From Elusimicrobiota bacterium (GTDB taxonomy: Bacteria > Elusimicrobiota > Elusimicrobia > UBA1565 > UBA9628): 64,000 bases of DNA. The translations under genes and the position numbers were made by a program. The notes under the pieces were generated by a model that saw only the letters and a program-made list of their open reading frames with translations, searched no databases and was not told the origin of the DNA. Shown here in pieces: positions 53,343 through 60,359 of this stretch (the stretch's first letter is position 1; every line of letters starts with the position of its first letter). The stretch lies in the NCBI GenBank assembly GCA_016182905.1, contig JACPFR010000005.1, positions 140,185 through 204,184 of the forward strand, read 5' to 3'.

Positions 53343-54659
53343 ATGCGCTTTTCCCTGCTGATGACGCTCGTCGCTTCCCTCGCGGTCCCGGCGGCCGCGG
53401 GAGAGGCCGCCCCCGTCGATATCGCGAAGACCCCCGCTTACGAGCTCCTCGGCGAGCTCGATCTGCTCCAGGTCGTCCCGCGCGAGGGCCTGCTCGTGCG
53501 GCCGAAGGTCGCCCGTCCCGACGGCTCGTACGTCGTGCCGATCGAGCTCGACTCGATCGCGCCTCCCGAGCCGTTCAGCGCGCGCGGCCTGAACATCCTG
53601 CAGGTCGAGATGGCGAACATCAAGGTCCTTCATCTTCGGCGCTTCGACCTTCTCTATAACGGCGGCGGGCGGCTCATCGCCGTGTTCCCGTCGTTCCCCG
53701 AGGACATCGTCGTCCAGGCGTCGAGGTCGCCGAAGAAATGGGAGGAGATCCAGCCGAGATATCTCGGATTGTTGCTAATTCAACGAGTCGTGCAGGCACG
53801 CCGACAGCCGCAGGCGCTCCTCGTTGAGGACGCGCACGCGGCGGCCGTCCACGGCGATGAGGCCTTTGGCGCAAAGCTTGGACAGGGAGCGGCTGACGGC
53901 CTCCGGGGTCGTCCCCAGGACCTGGGCCAGCTCGGTGCGGGTCTCGGTCAGGATGAACTCGCCCTTCGGGGCCCGCGCGAGGTCGGGGCGCCGGGACGCG
54001 TTGAGCAGGCGCGTGGCCATGCGCGCGTCGATCGTGCACACCGAGATGCAGTGCATGTAGTCCTCGGCGCGGCCGAGCTCCTCGGCGAAGCGCTGCGCGA
54101 GGAGGCGCAGCGTGTCCGGGTTCCGGCCGAAGATCGCCCAGAAATGGTGGGGCTGGAGGAAGCGGACCGTGGCGTCCTCCATGACCTCCCCGGTGCAGCG
54201 GTAGGGCTTCTCGGCGAAGAACGAGCGGTCGCCGAGCAGGTCGGGGCCCTGCACGAGGCGGACGATCTGGCGGCGCCCCGCGCGGTCTTCCTTGATGAGC
54301 TTGACCCGGCCGCTGCTGATGAAATGCAGGCCGAGCGGCTGGTTGCCCTGGTAGAAAAGGACGTTGCCCGGGCGGTAATCGTGCGCCGGGGCCAACTCCA
54401 GGAAGCGCCGCCACTCCTCGCGCGTCGCGTGGCGGAGGATGGGGATGGCCGGCGGCGCCTGGAGCAAGGTCTTCATGCGGCCTCCGCGGAGGCCGCCGTC
54501 TCCCGGGGCGCGGGAGCGGTTCGCGGCGGCTTGTCCATCTCGGCGCGGCAGTCGAGCGCGGCCGCGGCGGCCTGCGCCTCGGCGCGGTCCTTCTCGGCGA
54601 GCTTGCCCTCCATGCTGTCGGAGATCATGCGCTTGAGGTCGTCGAGGTCGTACAGGTAG
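53343..54659 (+). CDS. Exported protein of unknown function; reading frame runs antisense into crp and hemA
   Basis: ATG at 53343 with signal peptide MRFSLLMTLVASLAVPAAAG. The mature sequence to about residue 140 looks genuine: VDIAKTPAYELLGELDLLQV, VPREGLLVRPKVARPDGSYV, GLNILQVEMANIKVLHLRRF, LIAVFPSFPEDIVVQASR. After about 53770 the frame stays open to 54659 only because it is antisense to crp and hemA, and third-position G/C drops there. The natural end is probably near 53780 and a stop has been lost or a frameshift introduced (a TAA sits in the next frame at 53776-53778). Function not recognised; periplasmic. Confidence 0.45.
   Translation: MRFSLLMTLVASLAVPAAAGEAAPVDIAKTPAYELLGELDLLQVVPREGLLVRPKVARPDGSYVVPIELDSIAPPEPFSARGLNILQVEMANIKVLHLRRFDLLYNGGGRLIAVFPSFPEDIVVQASRSPKKWEEIQPRYLGLLLIQRVVQARRQPQALLVEDAHAAAVHGDEAFGAKLGQGAADGLRGRPQDLGQLGAGLGQDELALRGPREVGAPGRVEQARGHARVDRAHRDAVHVVLGAAELLGEALREEAQRVRVPAEDRPEMVGLEEADRGVLHDLPGAAVGLLGEERAVAEQVGALHEADDLAAPRAVFLDELDPAAADEMQAERLVALVEKDVARAVIVRRGQLQEAPPLLARRVAEDGDGRRRLEQGLHAASAEAAVSRGAGAVRGGLSISARQSSAAAAACASARSFSASLPSMLSEIMRLRSSRSYR
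53775..54476 (-). CDS. Crp/Fnr-family transcription regulator
   Basis: 233 residues; ATG overlaps the hemA stop (ATGA). Cyclic-nucleotide-binding-like sensor domain (about 10-125; LGLHFISSGRVKLIKEDRAG, RQIVRLVQGPDLLGDRSFFA), dimer helix (FGRNPDTLRLLAQRFAEELG), and winged helix (about 165-225) with recognition helix TTPEAVSRSLSKLCAKGLIA. E-x-x-S-R in that helix is the FNR/DNR arrangement that reads TTGAT half-sites. The N-terminal cysteine cluster of oxygen-sensing FNR is absent, so it may sense heme, NO or CO like DNR or CooA, or nothing bound by Fe-S. Co-translation with hemA points to control of heme or respiratory genes. Confidence 0.88.
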   Translation of the reverse strand: MKTLLQAPPAIPILRHATREEWRRFLELAPAHDYRPGNVLFYQGNQPLGLHFISSGRVKLIKEDRAGRRQIVRLVQGPDLLGDRSFFAEKPYRCTGEVMEDATVRFLQPHHFWAIFGRNPDTLRLLAQRFAEELGRAEDYMHCISVCTIDARMATRLLNASRRPDLARAPKGEFILTETRTELAQVLGTTPEAVSRSLSKLCAKGLIAVDGRRVRVLNEERLRLSACLHDSLN

Positions 54660-55543
54660 ACCGAGTCGAGCTTGGCGCAGGCGGGCTCGACGTTGCGCGG
54701 CACCCCGAGGTCGACGAGGAACAGGGGCTTGCGGCGCTTGGCGAGCACGCGGGCCATCAGGCCGGCGGTGAGCAGGTACTCGCTCACGGAGGCGGAGAAG
54801 ACGGCGACCTCGACGCGCTCCAGCAGCTCGAGCCCGGCGTCGAGGGAGACGGCCTCGCCGCCGAGCTTGTCGGCGATGGCGCGCGCGTTCTCGACGGTGC
54901 GGTTGGCGACGACGATCTTGTCGAACTTCTTCGCGGCGAGGTGGCGGACCACGGCCTCGGCCGTCTGTCCCGCGCCGAACACGAGGATGCCGCCGCCCTC
55001 CTTGTCTCCGAAGATGCGCTTGGCCATCAGCGCGGTGGCGCCGCCGATGGAGTGGACGCCGTTCTGGATGCCGGTGGCGCTGCGCACGTCCTTGCCCGCC
55101 GCGATCGCCGACTGGAACGCGCGGTTGAGGACGCGGCGCGTGAAGCCGCGGGCGAGGGCGGACTGATAGGCCGTCTTGGTCTGGGCGAGGATCTCGGTCT
55201 CGCCGATGATCCAGGAGTCGAGGCCCGCGGCGACGCGGAAGAGGTGGAGGAGGGCGTCCTGGCCCTCGCGCTGATAAAGGGAGGGGACGATCTCGGCGCC
55301 GGCGCGCTGCATGAACCACTCGCGGACGAGGTCGCCGCCGCGGCGCGCGTCGTCGCACACCGCGAATACGTCCACGCGGCTGCAGGTGGAGAGCACGACG
55401 ACCTCGTCCAAGGGAACGAGGGCCTTGAGCTCGGCGAGGATCTCCGGGAGGTTCTGAGAGGACACGACCGCCTTCTCGCGGGAGGAAACCGAGGCGTTCA
55501 GGTGGTTGAGCCCGACGACGAATATCCGTTGTGAAGATTCCAT
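54473..55543 (-). CDS. hemA: Glutamyl-tRNA reductase
   Basis: 356 residues from the ATG at 55543, one base after the predicted start of a sigma-54-type promoter. Catalytic domain: VVGLNHLNASVSSREKAVVS, catalytic Cys in VVLSTCSRVDVFAV (the usual S-T-C-N-R with Asn to Ser), AAGLDSWIIGETEILAQTKT; NADPH domain with ILVFGAGQTAEAVVRHLAAK, KIVVANRTVENARAIADKLG; and a shortened dimerisation domain ending in YLYDLDDLKRMISDSMEGKL. About 50-70 residues shorter at the C terminus than E. coli HemA. Makes glutamate-1-semialdehyde, the first committed step of heme synthesis. Supplies heme for the many cytochromes in this window. Confidence 0.9.
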   Translation of the reverse strand: MESSQRIFVVGLNHLNASVSSREKAVVSSQNLPEILAELKALVPLDEVVVLSTCSRVDVFAVCDDARRGGDLVREWFMQRAGAEIVPSLYQREGQDALLHLFRVAAGLDSWIIGETEILAQTKTAYQSALARGFTRRVLNRAFQSAIAAGKDVRSATGIQNGVHSIGGATALMAKRIFGDKEGGGILVFGAGQTAEAVVRHLAAKKFDKIVVANRTVENARAIADKLGGEAVSLDAGLELLERVEVAVFSASVSEYLLTAGLMARVLAKRRKPLFLVDLGVPRNVEPACAKLDSVYLYDLDDLKRMISDSMEGKLAEKDRAEAQAAAAALDCRAEMDKPPRTAPAPRETAASAEAA

Positions 55544-55555
55544 GACCACTGCCAA

Positions 55556-55570
55556 GCAACAGAACTGCCA
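55556..55570 (-). promoter_or_regulatory. Sigma-54-type promoter of hemA
   Basis: Minus strand TGGCAGTTCTGTTGC, the closest of the set to the sigma-54 consensus (TGGCAC-N5-TTGC). Predicted start 55544; ATG 55543. Confidence 0.55.
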
Positions 55571-55612
55571 ACCCCATGTAATTTGTGTTCTTATTGACGG
55601 CACGGATGTCTT

Positions 55613-55627
55613 TGGCCGTTATGTTGC
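55613..55627 (+). promoter_or_regulatory. Sigma-54-type promoter of the radical SAM gene
   Basis: TGGCCGTTATGTTGC, GG-N10-GC. Predicted start 55639; ATG at 55641, no Shine-Dalgarno. Divergent from the hemA element, 42 nt apart. Confidence 0.55.
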
Positions 55628-55640
55628 TAAAGAATGAGAC

Positions 55641-56771
55641 ATGACCAACATATCCCAGCACCCCGGGGCGCAGCCCGCTCCCTTCGACTTCTCCTCGGCC
55701 CCGCTCCTCGTCATCTGGGAATCGACCCGTTCCTGCGCCTTGGCCTGCGACCACTGCCGGGCGAACGCCGACACCACGGTCGATCCCAACGAGCTGACCA
55801 CCGCCGAGGGCAAGAAGCTCATCGACTCGGTCAAGGCGATGGGGACCCCGATCATGATCCTGTCCGGCGGCGACCCGCTCAACCGCAAGGATCTAGAGGA
55901 GCTGATCCGCCACGGCAAGTCCGCGGGCCTGCGCATGGGCACCATCCCGGCCGCGACGCCCAACCTGACGCGCGAGCGCCTGGCGTCTCTAAAGGAAGCC
56001 GGCGTGGACCAGCTCGCCTTCAGCATCGACGGCGCCACCGTCGCCTCCCACGACGCCTTCCGCCGCACCCCCGGGGCCTTCGACACGGTCCTGCGCGCGG
56101 CCAAGCAGGCCCGCGAGCTCGACATCCCGATCCAGATCAACTCCTGCTTCGGCGCCTGGAACTGGCGCGAGTTCGACGCGGTCGCCGAGCTCGTCACCAC
56201 GCTCGACATCGCCTTCTGGGAGGTGTTCTTCCTGATCCCCGTCGGGCGCGGCGCCAAGCTCGGCGGCCTGACCCCGGCGCAGTTCGAGGAGGGCTTCGCC
56301 AAGCTGCGCAAGATGACCCAGGAGCAGCCCTTCGTCGTCAAGCTCACGGAGGGGCAGCATTTCCGCCGCTACGCGCTGCAGCAGGAGGTCCACGCCGGCG
56401 AGGGCGCCGCCGCCCGCGTCGAGCGCACCGTCGCCCGCCCCGCCAGCCTGCGCGCGGGCCTGCGCCTGCCCAAGCGCGCGGTCAACGCCGCCGACGGCTT
56501 CATGTTCGTCGACCACCTCGGCGACATCTGCCCCTCGGGGTTCCTGCCGGTGCGCCGCGGCAACGTGCGCGTCGACGACCTGGCGACGGTGTACCGCCAG
56601 GACGAGATGTTCCGCGACCTGCGCGACCACGGCAAGCTGAAGGGGCGCTGCGGCGTCTGCGAGTACCGCGAGGTGTGCGGCGGCTCCCGCGCGCGCTCCT
56701 GGGCGATCACCGGGGACATCTTCGCCGAGGACCCGTCCTGCGGGCATCAGCCGAAGGGCTGGAAGCCCTGA
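55641..56771 (+). CDS. Radical SAM/SPASM-domain protein, heme-biosynthesis-like
   Basis: 376 residues. SAM-binding 4Fe-4S motif in WESTRSCALACDHCRANADT (C-x3-C-x2-C), then the G-G-D-P of SAM binding (ILSGGDPLNRKDL), LAFSIDGATVASHDAFRRTP and a C-terminal SPASM region with cysteines in GDICPSGFLPVRRGN, GRCGVCEYREVCGGSRARSW and EDPSCG. The overall pattern is that of AhbD/NirJ-type heme-modifying enzymes and TIGR04053-like proteins, which share the SRARSWAITGD block. Divergent partner hemA supports a heme-related reaction, such as decarboxylation or side-chain modification. Exact substrate not determined. Confidence 0.87.
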   Translation: MTNISQHPGAQPAPFDFSSAPLLVIWESTRSCALACDHCRANADTTVDPNELTTAEGKKLIDSVKAMGTPIMILSGGDPLNRKDLEELIRHGKSAGLRMGTIPAATPNLTRERLASLKEAGVDQLAFSIDGATVASHDAFRRTPGAFDTVLRAAKQARELDIPIQINSCFGAWNWREFDAVAELVTTLDIAFWEVFFLIPVGRGAKLGGLTPAQFEEGFAKLRKMTQEQPFVVKLTEGQHFRRYALQQEVHAGEGAAARVERTVARPASLRAGLRLPKRAVNAADGFMFVDHLGDICPSGFLPVRRGNVRVDDLATVYRQDEMFRDLRDHGKLKGRCGVCEYREVCGGSRARSWAITGDIFAEDPSCGHQPKGWKP

Positions 56772-56788
56772 CGGGCCGGTGACCTTTT

Positions 56789-56816
56789 TTGAGTCGAAAT
56801 GTTGCGTAGTTACAAT
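56789..56816 (+). promoter_or_regulatory. Classical sigma-70 promoter of the CBS protein gene
   Basis: TTGAGT (56789-56794), 16 nt, TACAAT (56811-56816), leader of about 25 nt with GGGAGG before the ATG at 56848. Confidence 0.45.
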
Positions 56817-56847
56817 CGAGGCGGACGGCTCCGCCCGGGAGGCTTTT

Positions 56848-57330
56848 ATGCTCGCGAAGGACATCATGCATAAGAAGGTCGTCACGGTGGAGAGCTGGCT
56901 CACCGTCCCCGAGCTGACGAAGATCTTCGAGGAGAAGTCCATCAGCGGCGCGCCCGTCGTCGACGAGGTGGGCGCGATCCTCGGCGTGGTGTCCCAGACC
57001 GACCTCGTGCGCACGCGCCGGGAAGGGCCCGTCGGCGTTCCCTCCTATCACCGCGACCTCGACGACACCGCCCGCGCCGCCGGCCTGCACATCGAGGAGA
57101 TGGACCGCACCCGCGTGGAGCAGATCATGACCCCGGGCGCGATCTCGCTCGACGAGAACACCCCGGTGGAGAAGTTGGCCAAGGTCATGATCGACAGCCA
57201 CATCCATCGCGTCCTGATCACCCGCGGCGACAAGCTCGCGGGCATCGTGACGACGATGGACATGATGCGCGCCCTGATCACCTTGGCCAAGCGGCCCGCG
57301 CCCGCTCGCCGCAAGGCTCACGCCCGGTAG
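56848..57330 (+). CDS. Tandem CBS-domain protein
   Basis: 160 residues; ATG at 56848 after CCGGGAGG. Two CBS motifs: AKDIMHKKVVTVESWLTVPE with SISGAPVVDEVGAILGVVSQ, TDLV, and VEQIMTPGAISLDENTPVEK with HRVLITRGDKLAGIVTTMDM. A 35-residue linker (PVGVPSYHRDLDDTARAAGL) separates them. CBS pairs bind adenosine nucleotides and act as energy sensors. No catalytic domain is attached. Stand-alone and downstream of the radical SAM gene by 76 nt with its own promoter. Confidence 0.9.
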   Translation: MLAKDIMHKKVVTVESWLTVPELTKIFEEKSISGAPVVDEVGAILGVVSQTDLVRTRREGPVGVPSYHRDLDDTARAAGLHIEEMDRTRVEQIMTPGAISLDENTPVEKLAKVMIDSHIHRVLITRGDKLAGIVTTMDMMRALITLAKRPAPARRKAHAR

Positions 57331-57395
57331 CAGGCCGCTGAAAAACCCATTGTGCGCATCAGCCGGGGGCGCGCAATTGCGTTTCCGTTAATTTT

Positions 57396-57413
57396 ACTCC
57401 CATCGATGGGAGT
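57396..57413. repeat. Perfect 18-bp palindrome between convergent genes
   Basis: ACTCCCATCGATGGGAGT in the 135-base AT-richer gap between the CBS and YyaL genes. No U-tract on either strand; role unknown. Confidence 0.35.
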
Positions 57414-57465
57414 GCGTGTTGACTTAGCTGGAAGCCAAGCCCGCGACGCCTCATCCGAACCCGCA

Positions 57466-59142
57466 TCAGCGCTTCGCTCTCGTGAGCTTGAAGTCGAGGG
57501 CGCACAGCATCGCGGGCAGGGAGCGGGGCGCGCTCGCCATGCGGCCGGCGAAGCGCTCCAAAGTCTTCTCGGCCGCGGCGCCGAACTCCGGGCGGCCGGT
57601 GAGCGCGCGCAGGCGCAGGCCGTTCATCGCCGAGACGGATGCGGCGGCGGGAAGCGGGCCGTCCTCGGCGTCCAGGTCCGGGGCCGGGAGCTCGGGATCG
57701 CGCGCCGGCTCGGCCTGCGCCAGGCGCGCGGCCAGCGCGAGCCATTCGGGCTCCGAGGCCGCCTCGTGCAGGTCGAGCAGGCCCGCCGCCGTCAGCGCGT
57801 AGTCGTCGGCGAAGCCGGGGATCGCGCGCTCGCCCTCGCGCCAGCGGCGGTAGAGTCTGCCCTCCTTCGCGTCGTACAGCTCGTCGCGCAGGAAGCCGGC
57901 GGTCTTCCGCGCGGCTTTCAGGTAGCGCGGCTCGCGGAGGACGGCCGCGCCCTTGGCCAGCGCCGAGATCGCCAGGCCGTTGTGGCCGGCGATGACCTTG
58001 TCGTCCTTGGCCGGGCGGGGGCGCGCGGCCCGCGCCGCGGCGCTAGTCCGGGCGTAATACTCCTCGTCGGCGTCCTCGGCGGTGTGGAATCCGCCGTCGG
58101 GGCGCGCCATATCGCGCAGGAGGTAGTCGAGGGTCTCGCGGGCCGTCCGCGCGAACGCCGGGTCGCCCGTCGCGCGGTGCGCGTCGAGGAAGACGGAGGC
58201 GAGCTGGGCGTTGTCGCCGAGCATCTTCTCGTAGTGCGGCCTGGTCCACGCCGCGTCGCTCGCGTAGCGGTGGAAGCCGCCTCCGATCTTATCGTGGAGG
58301 CCGCCTTCTCCGATCGCGCGCAGGGTCTTCACGGCCATGGCCAGGGCTTCCTTGTTCCCGGTGCGCGCGTGATAGCGGAGCAGGAAGGACAGGGCGGACG
58401 GCATCGGGAACTTCGGCGCGGGGCCGAAGCCGCCGTGCTCCGCGTCGAAGGCGGAACGGTAGGCGCGGAAGGCCGCGTCGAGCGACGAGGCGTCGAGAGG
58501 GCCCGTGCTCGCCTCGACGCGCGTGTAGGCCTCGAGCGCGCGGCCGGCGTCCTCCGCGTCGCGCACGGCGTCCTCGCGCCGCGTGCGCCACAGCTCGGCG
58601 ACGCGGGCGAGCAGAGGCCTGAGCCCGGGGAGATCGCCTTTCGCCTCGGGAGGGAAATACGAGCCGCCGAAGAAAGGCTTGCGCTCCGGGGTCAGCCACA
58701 GGTTCAGCGGCCATCCGGCGCTCCAGCCGGCGGCCTGGGCGGCGTTCATGTACACGCGGTCCACGTCGGGGCGCTCCTCTCGGTCGATGAGGACGGGGAT
58801 GAAGCGTTCGTTGAGCAGGGCCGCGATCGCGGGGTCCCGGAACGACTCGCGCTGCATCACATGGCACCAGAGGCAGGTCGAGAAGCCGATGGACAGGAAG
58901 ACCGGCTTGTCCGCGCGCTTCGCCTCGGCGAAGGCCTCCGGGCCCCAGGGCCGCCAGTCCACGGGATCGGAGGCGTGCTGGAGAAGGTACGGGCTCTTCT
59001 CCTCGGCGAGACGACTGGCGCGCGGCGCCTCGGCCGCGCGCGAGAGAGAGACGGAAAGGACGAACCACAAAGACACGAAGACACGAAGAACGGCAACAGA
59101 AAGAATGGTTAACGGCCGCGGCAGTACGCCGTTAACCTCCAA
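57466..59142 (-). CDS. YyaL-family thioredoxin-domain/(alpha/alpha)6-barrel protein
   Basis: 558 residues from a TTG at 59142, or 536 from a GTG at 59076; no start has a good Shine-Dalgarno. Either gives an N-terminal hydrophobic segment ending [16 protein letters not shown], i.e. a signal peptide. Thioredoxin-like domain (about 45-170): [40 protein letters not shown] with C-x-x-[21 protein letters not shown] and GGSYFPPE. The rest is a helical barrel of the GlcNAc 2-epimerase type ([60 protein letters not shown]). Family function is not settled. The start region lies inside a palindromic repeat, whose arm codes for [11 protein letters not shown] of the signal segment. Confidence 0.85.
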   Translation of the reverse strand: MEVNGVLPRPLTILSVAVLRVFVSLWFVLSVSLSRAAEAPRASRLAEEKSPYLLQHASDPVDWRPWGPEAFAEAKRADKPVFLSIGFSTCLWCHVMQRESFRDPAIAALLNERFIPVLIDREERPDVDRVYMNAAQAAGWSAGWPLNLWLTPERKPFFGGSYFPPEAKGDLPGLRPLLARVAELWRTRREDAVRDAEDAGRALEAYTRVEASTGPLDASSLDAAFRAYRSAFDAEHGGFGPAPKFPMPSALSFLLRYHARTGNKEALAMAVKTLRAIGEGGLHDKIGGGFHRYASDAAWTRPHYEKMLGDNAQLASVFLDAHRATGDPAFARTARETLDYLLRDMARPDGGFHTAEDADEEYYARTSAAARAARPRPAKDDKVIAGHNGLAISALAKGAAVLREPRYLKAARKTAGFLRDELYDAKEGRLYRRWREGERAIPGFADDYALTAAGLLDLHEAASEPEWLALAARLAQAEPARDPELPAPDLDAEDGPLPAAASVSAMNGLRLRALTGRPEFGAAAEKTLERFAGRMASAPRSLPAMLCALDFKLTRAKR

Positions 59143-59180
59143 GCCGTTCGTTCTTCGTGTCTTTGTGACTTTGTGGTTCA
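59062..59180. repeat. Imperfect palindromic element, copy 2
   Basis: Outer arms GAACCACAAAGACACGAAGA (continuing to 59092) and its complement ending CTTTGTGACTTTGTGGTTC pair over about 30 bp with a small insertion; a perfect inner stem GGTTAACGGC - 11 nt - GCCGTTAACC lies at 59107-59137. Related to the element at 39027-39113. It overlaps the start of the YyaL-type gene. Confidence 0.7.
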
Positions 59181-59195
59181 ATCCGTCGCCGTACG

Positions 59196-60359
59196 TCAGC
59201 CGTGGTGATGGAGGCTCTCGACGAGATAAGGGTCCTTTTCCGGGACGGCGGGCGCGGAGGCGAAGGCCCGGTCGAAGAGGAGGATGAAAACGCCCGCGAG
59301 TCCCAGGAAGATCGGGAGGTCGACCCAGTGGGGCCGGGCGGACGCGCCGCTCACCGAGGGCATGATCATCACGAACAGGTCGAGCCCCCGCCCGACGCAC
59401 ACCGAGGCGCAGGCCGCGAGCAGGACGCGGCCGTCCTTCTTGGCGCGTACGCGCAGCAGGAGGGCGCTGGGGACGAGGAAGTTGGCGAGCAGGCTCAGGG
59501 CCTGCACGGTCATCCAGCTCGGGGAGGAGCGCAGCGAGTAGTAGGCGGTCTCCTCCGGGATGTTCGCGTACCAGATGAGGAGGAACTGGCAGAACCAGAG
59601 GTAGGCCCAGAACACGCCGAAGCCGAACACGTACTTGCCCAAGTCGTGGCGGTGGTGCTCGTTGAGCTGAGGGAACAGGCCCGCGCGGTTCAGCAGGAGC
59701 GTCAGCAGGGCGATGACGGCCAGCGCGTGGAGGAAGGCGCCGCCGAACATGTACCACGGGAACATCGTGCTGTACCAGTGCGGCTCGAGCGACATGACCC
59801 AGTCGATGGAGGCGAGCGTGAAGGTCGCGCCGAAAACGACCAGGAAGGCGGCCGACAGGCGCTTGTTCTTGTGCGTGCGCTCGACGTCCCCGTCCGCGTC
59901 CTGCAGGCGCGAATTCATCAACAGCGCGCGCGAGAACACCCACCAAAGGACGAGGATCGCGACGGCGCGCAGCGACCAGAAGGACAGGTTCAGGTAGCCG
60001 GCCTTGGCGTGGAGCACCGGGTCGTGGACGGCGGCCGTCTCGTGCGCCCAGTGATAGAGCGAATGCGACCCGAGCAGCACGACCAGCATCCCCAGCGCGC
60101 CGGCGGGGAGGTAGGCGGTCATCGCCTCGGGAACGCGGCGGAACAGCGTCGGCCAGCCCGCCCCGACCAGGTTCTGGACGGCGATGAAGACGAGTGCGGT
60201 GATCGCCAGCATGAGGAAGTACGTGTTGCCGAGCAGGAAGCCGGCCAGGGCGCGCTGCGGGGCGAGCTTGAGGCCGGCGAGGAAGAACGCGGCCCCCAGC
60301 ACGGCGAGCGCCGCGCACGCGGCCCGGGCCTCGGGGGGGAGTAGTCTTCGGCGGTTCAT
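59196..60359 (-). CDS. actF: Alternative complex III subunit ActF (quinol-binding membrane subunit)
   Basis: 387 residues, about ten transmembrane helices. Recognisable as ActF (quinol:cytochrome c oxidoreductase quinone-binding subunit 2) by the block around [60 protein letters not shown] and [20 protein letters not shown], plus [19 protein letters not shown] at the end. Part of the complex that oxidises menaquinol and passes electrons to c-type cytochromes. ATGA overlap with actE. No terminal oxidase genes follow downstream; the palindromic repeat and the YyaL gene interrupt the usual order. Confidence 0.9.
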   Translation of the reverse strand: MNRRRLLPPEARAACAALAVLGAAFFLAGLKLAPQRALAGFLLGNTYFLMLAITALVFIAVQNLVGAGWPTLFRRVPEAMTAYLPAGALGMLVVLLGSHSLYHWAHETAAVHDPVLHAKAGYLNLSFWSLRAVAILVLWWVFSRALLMNSRLQDADGDVERTHKNKRLSAAFLVVFGATFTLASIDWVMSLEPHWYSTMFPWYMFGGAFLHALAVIALLTLLLNRAGLFPQLNEHHRHDLGKYVFGFGVFWAYLWFCQFLLIWYANIPEETAYYSLRSSPSWMTVQALSLLANFLVPSALLLRVRAKKDGRVLLAACASVCVGRGLDLFVMIMPSVSGASARPHWVDLPIFLGLAGVFILLFDRAFASAPAVPEKDPYLVESLHHHG

